A DNA stretch of 64,000 bases, taken from assembly GCA_027451405.1 (NCBI GenBank), contig DAIDJM010000020.1:1-64000 (forward strand). The letters run 5' to 3'. The stretch comes from Acetobacteraceae bacterium (GTDB taxonomy: Bacteria; Pseudomonadota; Alphaproteobacteria; Acetobacterales; Acetobacteraceae). Of this stretch, positions 1 to 9,135 are shown one piece after another (the stretch's first letter is position 1; each line of letters starts with the position of its first letter). The notes under the pieces are model-generated. The model was not told where the DNA came from, did no database searches, and worked only from the letters and a program-made list of their open reading frames with translations. The position numbers and the translations under genes are program-made.

Positions 1-1
1 G

Positions 2-127
2 CTCCGCGCCAAGGCACTGCGCGCGATGAACGAGCTTTGGCAGGCGCTCGGGCCGCTATCTGACGCTTTCACCCCAAACGAGTGCGCCAACTACTTCCGC
101 CACGCCGGCTATCCCCAGTCAGCGTGA
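2..127 (+). mobile_element. IS630-family transposase, C-terminal end (cut by window edge)
   Basis: The open frame entering the window ends with FTPNECANYFRHAGYPQSA, the characteristic C-terminal signature of IS630-family DDE transposases (NEC-NYF-H-GY). Only about 41 residues are visible, so neither the catalytic triad nor the left end can be judged. The stop is TGA at 125-127. I cannot define an inverted repeat with confidence after it. It faces the convergent ycjF end 65 bases away. Confidence 0.7.
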
Positions 128-143
128 CTCCGCTCTAAAAGTC

Positions 144-170
144 ATGGGGTCTGGGGGCCTTTCGGCCCAA
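144..170. repeat. remnant of family B GC-rich repeat
   Basis: A short stretch with the GGGGTCTGGGGGCCTTTCGGCCC core seen in the complete family B copies (for example 57160-57231). The rest of the unit is missing, perhaps because the neighbouring IS630 copy disrupted it. Confidence 0.4.
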
Positions 171-192
171 CCCAAACGCGCTGCGCTCTAAC

Positions 193-1062
193 TCAGGGCT
201 CACTCAGCGGCGAACACGCCGCCGCCGCCGCGCGCGCCAGCACCAGCATCCGCCGCGCCGCGACCCCGGCGCCGGCCATCTCCCCTGCCAGATGCTGCGC
301 AATCGGCCCGCTCAGCACCGCGTGCGCGGCGGTATTCGCCGCCATCTCGACGCCCGCCACCGACGCCGCCGCCGTCACGGTCCGTCGCACGAGACTCGCG
401 GTCCCGAGCAAACCCGGCCGCAGCCCGTGCAGCGCCGCGATCTGCCGCACCAGCCGCAGTCCCCGCCACCCGATGAACACGCCTGCCAGTCCCGGCGAGG
501 GCATCGCCGCGATCCCCGCCACCGCCTGCAGCGCCGCGGTCCGCCCCAGCGCCTCCGATTTGGCCCGCAGCGCCGCGCCCGGCCCCGATTGAAGCAAAGC
601 GAGTATCGCATCCGGATCATTGATCGCATCGATCGCCGGCAGCAGCGTCTCCGCCTCGGGCAGCCGGCGCACCCAGGCCCGCGCCGCCCGCGCGCGCCGC
701 ACCGGATCGGTCGAATGCAGGTTCGCGCGCAGCCGGTCGACTCCGCGCAGCGCCATCAGCGCCTTGAATTCGCGCCAGAACCCAAGACCCACGAGCCCGA
801 ACCCGGTCGCCGCGACGCCCAGCGCCGCCCAGCCCAGGATCGCCGAGCGCGCAAACTCGTCGGCGATGAAATTGCCGGTCTCGAGTCCGGCGAGACCGAA
901 CACCAGCACCGCCAGTCCCGAGGCGGCCAGCGTCGGCATGCCCACCCGGGTGCGCGGCCGCGGATCGGCCGGCAGCGGCACCGGCTCGAGCCGCGGCGCA
1001 GGCAGATCCTCGGCCTCGATGCGCGGCGCGACGGGCACATTTTTCGTGCGCAGTTCGCTCAA
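193..1062 (-). CDS. YcjF-like membrane protein (TIGR01620/DUF697)
   Basis: 289 residues. After a proline-rich leader of about 40 residues come two hydrophobic segments (about 43-62 and 72-95), then a basic cytoplasmic stretch and a C-terminal Ala/Leu-rich DUF697-like region. This is the arrangement of E. coli YcjF. It overlaps the upstream ycjX-type GTPase by an ATGA junction, and the YcjX/YcjF pairing is conserved across proteobacteria. Its molecular role is not established; a GTPase-partner or stress-envelope role is inference from pairing only. Confidence 0.85.
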   Translation of the reverse strand: MSELRTKNVPVAPRIEAEDLPAPRLEPVPLPADPRPRTRVGMPTLAASGLAVLVFGLAGLETGNFIADEFARSAILGWAALGVAATGFGLVGLGFWREFKALMALRGVDRLRANLHSTDPVRRARAARAWVRRLPEAETLLPAIDAINDPDAILALLQSGPGAALRAKSEALGRTAALQAVAGIAAMPSPGLAGVFIGWRGLRLVRQIAALHGLRPGLLGTASLVRRTVTAAASVAGVEMAANTAAHAVLSGPIAQHLAGEMAGAGVAARRMLVLARAAAAACSPLSEP

Positions 1063-2383
1063 AGCACATCCTCCAGCAGGAATTCGAGCAGGGCGTCGAG
1101 ACCGATATTGGGAACGCCGAGCCTCCCTCCATCGGGCAGCGCCATCGGCTCGAACGCGGGCAGGGCCAAAAATTTATGCTCCCAGAAGGACGGATCGGGC
1201 GCATGGTCCGGGACCTCGCCCGGATAGGAGCGCGTCAGCCGCCGCTCCCCCAGCACGCGCCCCCGCACGGCGCTCACCGGCCGCCCCTCGAGCGTCCAGA
1301 CGAAATCCTCGGTGCAGCGCACCGACGCGATCGCGAAATGCGCGACCCGCGCCCCGCCGGCCGGTGCCCGCGCCAGGTCGCGCATCAGCGCCGTGAGGTT
1401 GCCCCGCTGGCGTTCGGCGACATGGTCCGACTTGGTCGCCGCGAAGGCGACGCGCTCGATGGCCCGCGGCGGCATCTCGAGCCGCAGCAGCGATTGCAGC
1501 GCCTCGGAAAGCGAGAACTGCCAGCGCAGCGCGCCCGCGGAGGCCGCCAGCGCCGCATAGGCATCGGCGAAGGCGGCTGGCCCGTCATGCAGCGCGCTCA
1601 GAATATCGGCGAGCACGACGAGCCGGTCGACATGAGCGAAAAGCGGCGAGGCCAGATCGCGCCGCACCGCCTCCACATAGGCGGCGTAGCGGTTGGCGAG
1701 CAGTCCCGCGAGCCCGCCCTCGCCGGTGTATGGAAAGAATCCCATCCAGGGCGGCGGCGAGCCCGGCGCGGGCATCAGGAAACGGCCGGGCTGCAGGTAG
1801 GAGAGCCCCTGCCCGCGCAGCGCCTGGAGCAGTTCGCGATAGAGCCGGTGCCCGGCAGCGGCCAGCGCCTCGTCCCCCGCAGCCCGCGCCGGCAGGCCGC
1901 GCAGAAATGCCAGGAACGGCTCGGCCCGCGGGCCGGATTTGGCCACACGCTCTAGCACGCCACGCGACCAGCCGGTGAAATCCTGGGACAGGAGCGGCAG
2001 GTCGAGCAGCCACTCCCCGGGATAGTCGAGGAATTCGAGCCGGATGCGCCGGTCGGGAAAGGGCGCGCGCTCGATGGTCGCGGTGAGCGCCAGGATCGAG
2101 ACCGCGTCGGTTCGCTCGGGCCAGCGCGGCGGATCGGCCGCCAGTGCCGCCAGATGCCGGGGATGGTCGAAGCGCGGCACGTCGGTCGCCCCGAGCGGCG
2201 CCAGCGCGAAGCGCGGATTGCCACGGGCGAGCAGGTTCGCCGCGACCGAGGTCAGGAACGCGGTCTTGCCGGCCCGCGAAAGGCCCGTCACGCCGATCCG
2301 CACCGTGCGGCTGAACACGCCGCCGACGCCCACCAGCTCGAGGAGATTGTCGCTGACCCGGAAGAGCGGGTCGAACCAGCCGC

Positions 2384-2387
<4 letters not shown>
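1059..2387 (-). CDS. YcjX-like GTPase (DUF463)
   Basis: 442 residues, normal for the family. A P-loop lies near the N-terminus (GLSRAGKT, about residues 34-41), and ALTATIE and [14 protein letters not shown] follow as switch and DxxG-type elements. Family members are ATP/GTP-binding proteins with a split Ras-like fold. It overlaps gloA upstream and ycjF downstream by 4 bases each, so the four genes from 3636 down to 193 are almost certainly one translationally coupled operon. The biological function is unknown. Confidence 0.88.
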
Positions 2388-2778
<391 letters not shown>

Positions 2779-2782
<4 letters not shown>

Positions 2783-3636
2783 TCTGGCGGCTCCGTGTGA
2801 GCGGACGGGATGCCGTAGAGGAAAAGCCCCAAACGGTCGGCCGCTTCAATGCAGGCGGCGCGGTCGGTCATCAACGTGCCCCCGGCTTCGAACGCAATGC
2901 CCCGCAGCCCCGCCGCATGGGCGCGCTCGACCGTGCGCGGGCCGATCGTCGGCAGATCGGCCCGGCGCTCCTGCCCGGGCTTGACCAGCTTGACCAGAAC
3001 CCCGCCCGGTCCCGGCTGCGCGAGGTCGCCGGCGCGCGCGAGCATCCGGTCGGTGCCCTCGATGGCCTCCGCCGCCAGTACAACCCCGAGTTGAACCACG
3101 CATCCCTGGCCGATATCGGCCGCGCCCAGCGCGCGCGCTGCCTCAATGCCGCGGGCGATGTCCGCATGGGCCTGCGAATCCGGCGCAAGGCGGCCGAGCA
3201 CGCCTGCCGGGCCCACCGCCTCCCGCAGGATTTCATGGGCGCCCACCACACGGAACCCCTCTTCTCCAAGCACCCGCACGATCGCCGCCAGCAGCCCGTC
3301 ATCGCCCGCGAACAGCGCCCGGCCGATGCGCGCCAGGATGCGCGCCCCGTCGGCGTCGGGACGCAGATCGCGCAGCGAAGGACGGCGCACCGGCCCGATC
3401 AGCACGAGGTCGCGGCACCCTTCGGCCCGCAACCGCGACAGGATGCGCCCCGCAGCCCCGAGTCGGACGAGTTCATGGCGATAGGCGCCGATCACGTCCG
3501 GTTCGGCGAAATCCTCGAAGCCGATCACGAACACGTCGCGCCCCGCCGCGATCGCGGCAGCGGCAACCTGGCCGGGCAGCGGCCCACCCCCCGCGAGAAT
3601 ACCGAGCGGACCGCAATCGTCAGCTGTGGCTGACAT
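2779..3636 (-). CDS. lpxI: UDP-2,3-diacylglucosamine pyrophosphatase LpxI
   Basis: 285 residues. LpxI hydrolyses UDP-2,3-diacylglucosamine to lipid X and UMP in lipid A synthesis, and replaces LpxH in many alphaproteobacteria. The sequence has the family's N-terminal [32 protein letters not shown] in the middle and a C-terminal [13 protein letters not shown]...[10 protein letters not shown] block. In other alphaproteobacteria lpxI sits next to lpxA/lpxB; here it heads a gloA-ycjX-ycjF operon instead. The promoter is probably in the palindrome-rich gap at 3637-3800. Confidence 0.93.
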
Positions 3637-3711
3637 GGCTCAATGGCGAAAAAGTAACGGAACCTCTCAACCGGACGTTGCCAAGCGGGACAAAATCGGC
3701 ACTATCGCGAT

Positions 3712-3762
3712 GTGAACGCAACTAAATCCTCGCTTAGGCCTTGCGTTCACGGAACCGTGAAC
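3712..3762. promoter_or_regulatory. nested palindromes in the lpxI / small-gene divergent promoter region
   Basis: GTGAACGCAA at 3712-3721 is the exact inverse of TTGCGTTCAC at 3741-3750. The second arm overlaps a further perfect palindrome, GTTCACGGAACCGTGAAC, at 3745-3762. GTTGCAAC follows a few bases later. The region lies between divergent genes (lpxI start 3636, small gene start 3801), so the repeats look like operator sites. No regulator is assigned. Confidence 0.45.
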
Positions 3763-3800
3763 ATACCGTTGCAACCGTAAGTAACAGGGACAGGGCCAGG

Positions 3801-3986
3801 ATGGACCCGGAGGAACCCCAAGAGGGCGGCAACGCCAGCGGCTTGATGCAGTGCCTGCGCTTCCTCGCCGAGGAAGCGGCTTCGCTCAACCTTCACCAGA
3901 CATTTTCAGCCATCCAGCAAGCCCTCCGGCTGGCGGCCAGCGAAAGCGTGCCCGACGCGGCCGAGGACCCGACCCTGCTGCATTGA
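3801..3986 (+). CDS. small acidic hypothetical protein
   Basis: 61 residues starting MDPEEPQEGG. I chose this ATG because AGGGACAGGGCCAGG directly precedes it; the frame is open further upstream but runs through the palindromic regulatory region. The C-terminal half (LRFLAEEAASLNLHQTFSAIQQALRL, mostly helical) looks like a compact helix bundle of the kind seen in small regulatory or adaptor proteins. There are no cysteines, signal peptide or membrane segment. I do not recognise the family. Confidence 0.6.
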   Translation: MDPEEPQEGGNASGLMQCLRFLAEEAASLNLHQTFSAIQQALRLAASESVPDAAEDPTLLH

Positions 3987-4015
3987 CCCGGTCCGGGCGA
4001 GGCCCGGGCGGCCAT

Positions 4016-4615
4016 TCAGGCCGGGGTGTAGCGCCAGACCGACGCCGGCGGGAAATTGCGCGGCGTCCAGGCCTCGCGCCGGGCGACCAGCCCGTGCTTC
4101 TTCCAGGGCAGCGGCGAGGTGACGCAGTAGCTGTAGAGGATGAAACCGCGCCCCGGCGCCACCGCACGAATGGCGTCGATGAAGCGCTTCTGTTCTTCGA
4201 ACGGCAGCAGCACGAGCGGGATGCCGACCACGACCGTGCCCACCCGCCCATGGAACTCGGCAGGAATCAGCTGCGGCAGCCGCCGCGCATCCCCTTCGAC
4301 CACGTTGGCGCCGGGAAGCTGCGCGCGCAGGTGGTCGGCCATGTCCCGCACGATCTCGACCACGTAAAGCCGCTCGGGCGCGAGACCCGAATCGAGCAGC
4401 GCCTTGCTGATCACGCCGGTGCCGGCGCCGAGCTCCACCACGATCTCGCCGGGTTCCACCCGGGTCTGCGCCACAATCCGCCGGCACAGCGCCGGCGAGG
4501 AGGGCACGATCGACCCCATCTGCAGCGGGTTGGCCATCCAGCGCCGGAAGAACAGGCCGGCATTGGCCACGTCCTGGCCGAAACGGGAGGGGATGACGTC
4601 GGCGGCCTGCTTCAT
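4016..4615 (-). CDS. SAM-dependent methyltransferase, phospholipid N-methyltransferase-like
   Basis: 199 residues. SAM-binding motif I is VVELGAGTGVISKALL (about residues 59-74), followed by an acidic motif II loop (LYVVEI) and VVEGDARRLP. The N-terminal FFRRWMANPLQMGSIVPSSPALCRRIV and the small size match the Rhodobacter-type PmtA / rRNA-dimethylase-like group, which methylates phosphatidylethanolamine. The substrate is inferred from that similarity; a general class I methyltransferase is the alternative. It converges with the small gene at 3801 and is followed upstream by rpmG. Confidence 0.75.
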   Translation of the reverse strand: MKQAADVIPSRFGQDVANAGLFFRRWMANPLQMGSIVPSSPALCRRIVAQTRVEPGEIVVELGAGTGVISKALLDSGLAPERLYVVEIVRDMADHLRAQLPGANVVEGDARRLPQLIPAEFHGRVGTVVVGIPLVLLPFEEQKRFIDAIRAVAPGRGFILYSYCVTSPLPWKKHGLVARREAWTPRNFPPASVWRYTPA

Positions 4616-4652
4616 GCGTGCGACCCAGAGGAAGGAGCGGCGGGGATGATCG

Positions 4653-4820
4653 TTACTTGATCTTCGCTTCCTTGAACGCGACGTGCTTGCGCACGACGGG
4701 GTCGTATTTGCGCAGCTCCATCTTCGCGGTCTTGGTTCGCGCGTTCTTCTTCGTCACATAAAAATAGCCGGTGTCCGCCGTGGACACGAGCTTGATCTGA
4801 ACGGTGTTCGACTTCGCCAT
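4653..4820 (-). CDS. rpmG: 50S ribosomal protein L33
   Basis: 55 residues: [20 protein letters not shown], then [20 protein letters not shown] and a C-terminal [11 protein letters not shown]. This is the full length and order of alphaproteobacterial L33, a large-subunit protein near the E site. The zinc-binding cysteines of the C+ form are absent, so it is the zinc-independent type. It is a single gene with its own upstream region (4821-5025), separated by 37 bases from the downstream methyltransferase. Confidence 0.97.
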   Translation of the reverse strand: MAKSNTVQIKLVSTADTGYFYVTKKNARTKTAKMELRKYDPVVRKHVAFKEAKIK

Positions 4821-5025
4821 CACGCACCTCGAAGGGGCCGGCGCGCCGCGCCACCCGGAAGGCGCGGAACATGCGCAGGCGGCCGTGCGGGGTCAAGACT
4901 TTACGCGCGCCGATCGCACATGACGGTTTGACGTCGTTTCACCCGGGGCTTGAGGATTTTTGACGCCCCCGAGGCCCACGGTCCGGTTCGCGGCACCTCC
5001 GCCGCGCCAAACCCGGAGCCGAGCC

Positions 5026-5205
5026 ATGAGCGAGCCTTCTTCCTCCGCCACCCTGACCGACGCCGATCTGCGTCGCCGGACCCATCCCTTCCCGCCGGTT
5101 TTCGTGGTCGCTCCCACCCACGCCCGCAAAACGCGCGCGCTCGGCGGCGCGGCACTGGTCGCGGCCGTGCTGATCGCCGCGAGCTGGGCGTGGCCGATAT
5201 TTTAG
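5026..5205 (+). CDS. small single-span membrane protein, unknown
   Basis: 59 residues, MSEPSSSATLTDADLRRRTH onward, with a basic stretch (THARKTR) and one C-terminal hydrophobic helix (ALVAAVLIAASWAWPIF). GGAG lies 9 bases before the ATG. The basic-then-hydrophobic order predicts a cytoplasmic N-terminus and a C-terminal tail anchor. It sits alone between divergent rpmG and a family B repeat. It could be an authentic tail-anchored small protein or the remnant of a longer permease. No family is recognised. Confidence 0.5.
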   Translation: MSEPSSSATLTDADLRRRTHPFPPVFVVAPTHARKTRALGGAALVAAVLIAASWAWPIF

Positions 5206-5261
5206 AGCGAAATCCGTGGATTGGGATCGGATCGCACGGCGCCCCCGGGCGGCCGAGTAGC

Positions 5262-5320
5262 GGGGTCTGGGGCCTTCCGGCCCCAGCGGGTGCAGGGCAG
5301 AGCCCTGCCCGCCGGAGGCG
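5262..5320. repeat. family B GC-rich double-hairpin repeat
   Basis: One full unit in the inverse orientation: CGGGGTCTGGGGCC..GGCCCCAGCGGG, then TGCAGGGCAGAGCCCTGC and the terminal CCGCCGGAGGC. It forms two adjacent hairpins and lies just beyond the stop of the S41 protease gene. Confidence 0.8.
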
Positions 5321-5339
5321 CGCCAAAACCCCGCACGCC

Positions 5340-6866
5340 TCATTTCAAAAGCGCCGCCGCATAAGCCTCCGGATGCGTCGCCAGAAACCGCGCCGCCTCC
5401 AGATCGAGGTCAGACCCTTCCGCCGCCGGGCAGGGCGCGCGCAGCGCCACGATCCGGCTGACCGGCAGCCCCGCCCGCGCCGCCCGCGCCGCCGCCACCG
5501 CCTGCGCCATCGGCGCCACCCCCGCATCGAGGCTTTCGAGCTGGTGCTGCATGACCTCCCCGCCCTCGCTCGTGCAAAGCTGCGGCATCACGCCCAGCCC
5601 CTGGATGGGCCAGCCGCGCGGCGCCAGCACCCGGCTCCAGGTCACGAACAGCTCGCCCCCGTCCGGCAGCCGGGCCAGCGTCTGCACCAGCCCCTTTCCC
5701 AGCGTCTCGCTCCCCACCACCACGGCCCGGCCGAGATCGGCCAAAGCCGCCGCCATGATCTCGGACGCACTCGCGGATAGCCCGTCCACCAGCACGATCA
5801 CCGGCGCGCCATGCGTAAGGTCGCCGCCGCCATCGATGCGCCATTCATGCCGCGCCTCGGGATCACGCCCCTCGGTGCGCGCAATCACCCCCTGTTCGGC
5901 GAACAACGCGACCGAAGTCACGGCCTCGCGCAGCAGGCCGCCCCGGTTGCCCCGCAGATCGATCACGAAAGCGGCCGGCGTGCGCGGCCCGGCGATCGCC
6001 GCCTCGATCGCCTGACTCATCCGCTCCGCGGTGTTCGCCACGAATGCCGACACCCGGATGAGCGCGATCTCGCCGTCGAAGGACGGAAACACCGACTCCG
6101 GCGGCACGTAGCTCAACGTCAGCGAGACGTTGCGAACCACGCCGTCGAGCCCGCGCACCCGCAGCGGGATCTCGGTCCCTTCCGCGCCCGAGAGCAGGAT
6201 CAGCGCATGCGCCGGCGAGAGGCCACGCGTCGTATGGCCGTCGATGCGCAACAGCCGGTCGCCGATGCGCAGACCCGAGGCGGCCGCCGGTCCGTCCGGC
6301 ACCAGATCGGACACCGCGAGCCCATGCGCCGTGCGCACGACCTTGAGCCCCGCGGTCGCGTCGATCGACAGCTTGTCCCGCTCGCTCTCGGCCGGCAGCG
6401 GCGGCTCGTAGCGCGAATAGGGATCGAGATGGCTGAAGGCCGCATCGAAAAACGCCTGCACCAGCGCAGCCTGGCCGGTCTCGCGCACCGGTGCCGACTC
6501 GGAGGCGGCCACCCCCTCGATCGCGGCGGCGAGGCGGCCCCACCCGGCCGCATCCCCGCCATCCGGGGCGGGGCGCTCGAGCAGCACGCGGCCCTGCGCG
6601 CTCAGCCGGAGCTCGCCCCCCTCATCGCCGGTCATGAGCGCGGGATCGAGCGCGTTGAGGCTCTCGAGCCCCCAGCGCGCGAGCGTGCCGGGCGTCACCG
6701 GATCGAGCGTGCGCGGCGCGGCGAAGGCAAGGCCGGCCTCGTAGGTTCGGGCCAGCAGCCGCTCGTCCAGCGGCGCCGCCTGCGCGACCGGTAAACCGAA
6801 CCGGGCGAGCAGCAGCGCGCCGGCGAGACATCGCCCAGCACCGCCACCCCAGGCTGCGCGGGTCAC
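5340..6866 (-). CDS. S41-family carboxy-terminal processing protease
   Basis: 508 residues. A signal peptide (about residues 1-30) sends it to the periplasm. A PDZ domain (about 165-245, GLRIGDRLLRIDGHTTRGLS) precedes the S41 peptidase domain. The Ser/Lys pair is visible: the middle Ser of SASASEIM lies 25 residues before Lys in LGKGLVQT, and Gln follows four residues later, as in CtpB/Prc. It is shorter than Prc and close to CtpA-type enzymes. It overlaps rnr by ATGA, so it is translated with the ribonuclease R gene. The substrates are unknown. Confidence 0.88.
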   Translation of the reverse strand: MTRAAWGGGAGRCLAGALLLARFGLPVAQAAPLDERLLARTYEAGLAFAAPRTLDPVTPGTLARWGLESLNALDPALMTGDEGGELRLSAQGRVLLERPAPDGGDAAGWGRLAAAIEGVAASESAPVRETGQAALVQAFFDAAFSHLDPYSRYEPPLPAESERDKLSIDATAGLKVVRTAHGLAVSDLVPDGPAAASGLRIGDRLLRIDGHTTRGLSPAHALILLSGAEGTEIPLRVRGLDGVVRNVSLTLSYVPPESVFPSFDGEIALIRVSAFVANTAERMSQAIEAAIAGPRTPAAFVIDLRGNRGGLLREAVTSVALFAEQGVIARTEGRDPEARHEWRIDGGGDLTHGAPVIVLVDGLSASASEIMAAALADLGRAVVVGSETLGKGLVQTLARLPDGGELFVTWSRVLAPRGWPIQGLGVMPQLCTSEGGEVMQHQLESLDAGVAPMAQAVAAARAARAGLPVSRIVALRAPCPAAEGSDLDLEAARFLATHPEAYAAALLK

Positions 6867-9010
6867 CGGGCCCTGCGCTTCCGTCCGCTTCCCGCTGACG
6901 GGTGCATCAGCTCGAAGACGAGACCGCCGGTGACCGGGCTCGCTTCGCGCAGCCGGACCTCGACCGCATCCGCCAGCCGCAGCGAGAGCCGCGTGCGCCG
7001 GCCGTTCAGCGTCTGGGTGGTTTCGTCATGCATCCAGTAATCGTCTGGCAAAGATGAGAGCGGAATCAGGCCGTTCGCGCCCGTGCCCTCCAATGTAACG
7101 AAAACCCCGAACCGCGCGACGCCTGAGATGCGCGCCGCGAAGCGTGCGCCGATTTTGTCCGCCATGTAGGCAGAAAGGTAACGGTCCACCGCCTCCCGCT
7201 CGGCGATCGCCGCCCGGCGCTCGGTCCCGGATATATGATCCGCGGCCTCGGCGAACCCCTCGGCCTCGCCCGGCGCGAGCGCGCCCGGACCGAGCTTCAA
7301 TCCCGCGATCAGCGACCGGTGCACGAGCAGATCGGCGTAGCGCCGGATCGGACTGGTGAAATGCGCATACGAGGCGAGCGCGAGCCCGAAATGGCCGATA
7401 TTGTCGGGCGAATAGGCCGCCTGGCTCTGGCTGCGCAGCATCACCTCGTTGACGAGCGAGGCCCGGTCGGTGCCGGCGACCCGGCGCAGCACCGCGTCGA
7501 GATCGCGCGGATGCAGCGTGCGCCCGGGCGGCAGCGAGATATCGAGCGTGCCGAGAAACGCGCGCAGCGCCTGCAGCTTCTCGTCCGAGGGCGGCGCGTG
7601 CACGCGATAGACGCAGGGCCGGCGCAGCCGCTCGAGTTCCTCGGCCGCTGCGACATTGGCGAGCACCATGAATTCCTCGATCAGCCGGTGGCTGTCGAGC
7701 CGCGGCCGGGGCGCGATCTGCTGCACGCGGCCCGCCGCATCGAGGATCACCCGCCGCTCCGGCAGATCGAGATCGAGCGTTCCGCGAAGCTGCCGCGCCC
7801 CGAGCAGGGCACGGAACGCGGCATAAAGCGTGCCGAGCTGTCCGGCCGCGAGCCCCAGCGCCTCGCCCGCCTCCTGCGCCGCCTGCACCTGCTCGTAGGT
7901 GAGCCGCGCCGCGCTCCGCATCAGCCCGCGACCAAAACGGTGCCCGCGCTTCCTCCCGTCGCCGCCGATGCGCAGCTCCGCGAACAGACAGCCGCGATCC
8001 TCGCCCGGCTTGAGGCTGCACCAGCCGTTCGACAAGGCCTCCGGCAGCATCGGCACGACGCGGTCGGGAAAATAACAGGAATTGCCGCGCCGTCGCGCTT
8101 CCGCATCGAGCGCGCTGCCGGGCCGCACGTAATGCGCCACATCGGCGATCGCGACGATCAGCCGGAACCCGTCCCCGTCCGGCTCGGCATAGACCGCATC
8201 GTCGAAATCCCGCGCATCCTCGCCATCGATGGTGACGAGCGGCACCTCGCGCAGATCTTCCCGCCGCCCGAGCGGCGCCGCCCGCGCCCGCTTGGCCTCG
8301 GCCAACGCCTCGGGCGGAAATTCCTGCGGGATCCCATGCGTCGCGATGCAGATCAGGCTGACCGACCGCGCCTCGCCCATCCGCCCGAGCCGCTCGACGA
8401 TGCGCGCGGGCTTCAGCCCATAAGCCCGACCCGGCAGCGGTTCGGCGAGCACGATCTCGCCGGTCTCGGCGCCCGCGCTCTCGCCCACCGGAATCTGCCA
8501 CTCCGCCTTCGCCCGCCGGTCGGTCGGCACGAGCCGGTCGGGCGCCCGGAACACGCCCAGCACCCGCGACGGCGTCGCCGCCAGCCGCTTGAGCGTCCGC
8601 CCGTCATAACTTCCATCCTCGAGCGCCCGCAGCCGCGCGAGCACCCGATCCCCTGGGGCGAGCGCCGGCCGCCCGGCCGGCTCCGGCCGCAACCGCACGA
8701 GTGGCGCCGGCCCCTCCCCCTCCCAGGAAACCGGCCGCGCGACCGGATCCCCATCCGGATCGGTCCCAAACACCTGCACCACCGCCGCATCCGGCAGCCG
8801 CCCGGGCGGGGTGAACCGGCGCTTGCCCGCCGGCGCCGCGCGCCCCTCATGGGCAAGACTCTTGAGAATGCCCCGCAGTCCGACCGCATGCTCGGGGCCC
8901 AAATTGAAGGCGCGGGCGATCTCGCGCTTGCCGACGCGGCCGGGGGAGTCCGCGATGAAGCGGGCAATCTCGGCGCGGCTGGGGAGACTCGGGGCACGGC
9001 GCTTGGGCAC
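6863..9010 (-). CDS. rnr: ribonuclease R (RNB family exoribonuclease)
   Basis: 715 residues. A winged-helix/cold-shock N-terminus (GKREIARAFNLGPEHAVGLR) is followed by an OB fold, the RNB catalytic domain (TIDGEDARDFDDAVYAE with the conserved Asp cluster) and a C-terminal S1 domain (GARFAARISGVARFGVFVTL). RNase R degrades structured RNA 3' to 5' in the cytosol. The family's usual lysine-rich tail is reduced to GSGRKRRAR. It is the first gene of a two-gene operon with the S41 protease. A family B repeat fills the gap upstream of its start. Confidence 0.95.
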   Translation of the reverse strand: MPKRRAPSLPSRAEIARFIADSPGRVGKREIARAFNLGPEHAVGLRGILKSLAHEGRAAPAGKRRFTPPGRLPDAAVVQVFGTDPDGDPVARPVSWEGEGPAPLVRLRPEPAGRPALAPGDRVLARLRALEDGSYDGRTLKRLAATPSRVLGVFRAPDRLVPTDRRAKAEWQIPVGESAGAETGEIVLAEPLPGRAYGLKPARIVERLGRMGEARSVSLICIATHGIPQEFPPEALAEAKRARAAPLGRREDLREVPLVTIDGEDARDFDDAVYAEPDGDGFRLIVAIADVAHYVRPGSALDAEARRRGNSCYFPDRVVPMLPEALSNGWCSLKPGEDRGCLFAELRIGGDGRKRGHRFGRGLMRSAARLTYEQVQAAQEAGEALGLAAGQLGTLYAAFRALLGARQLRGTLDLDLPERRVILDAAGRVQQIAPRPRLDSHRLIEEFMVLANVAAAEELERLRRPCVYRVHAPPSDEKLQALRAFLGTLDISLPPGRTLHPRDLDAVLRRVAGTDRASLVNEVMLRSQSQAAYSPDNIGHFGLALASYAHFTSPIRRYADLLVHRSLIAGLKLGPGALAPGEAEGFAEAADHISGTERRAAIAEREAVDRYLSAYMADKIGARFAARISGVARFGVFVTLEGTGANGLIPLSSLPDDYWMHDETTQTLNGRRTRLSLRLADAVEVRLREASPVTGGLVFELMHPSAGSGRKRRAR

Positions 9011-9032
9011 GACGGTTTTTGTGCACGGACGC

Positions 9033-9093
9033 GCCTCCGGCGGCCAGGGGCTTTGCCCCTGGACCCCACTGGGGCCGGAAGGCCCCTGACCCC
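9033..9093. repeat. family B repeat upstream of rnr
   Basis: Full unit: GCCTCCGG, a stem built on AGGGGCTTTGCCCCT, then the CACTGGGGCC...GGCCCCTGACCCC half. The outer GCCTCCGG end points towards rnr, so read on the minus strand it presents CCGGAGGC 20 to 25 bases before the rnr start codon, too far to be its ribosome site. Confidence 0.8.
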
Positions 9094-9135
9094 ATTTTCC
9101 GCACGAAAGTGACGGGGTCTGGGCGCAGGGGGCAA

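Noticed and set aside
5026-5205. Truncated phosphonate-transporter permease (PhnE-like N-terminus)
   Set aside because: Only one hydrophobic helix and no motif support it; no transporter genes are nearby.
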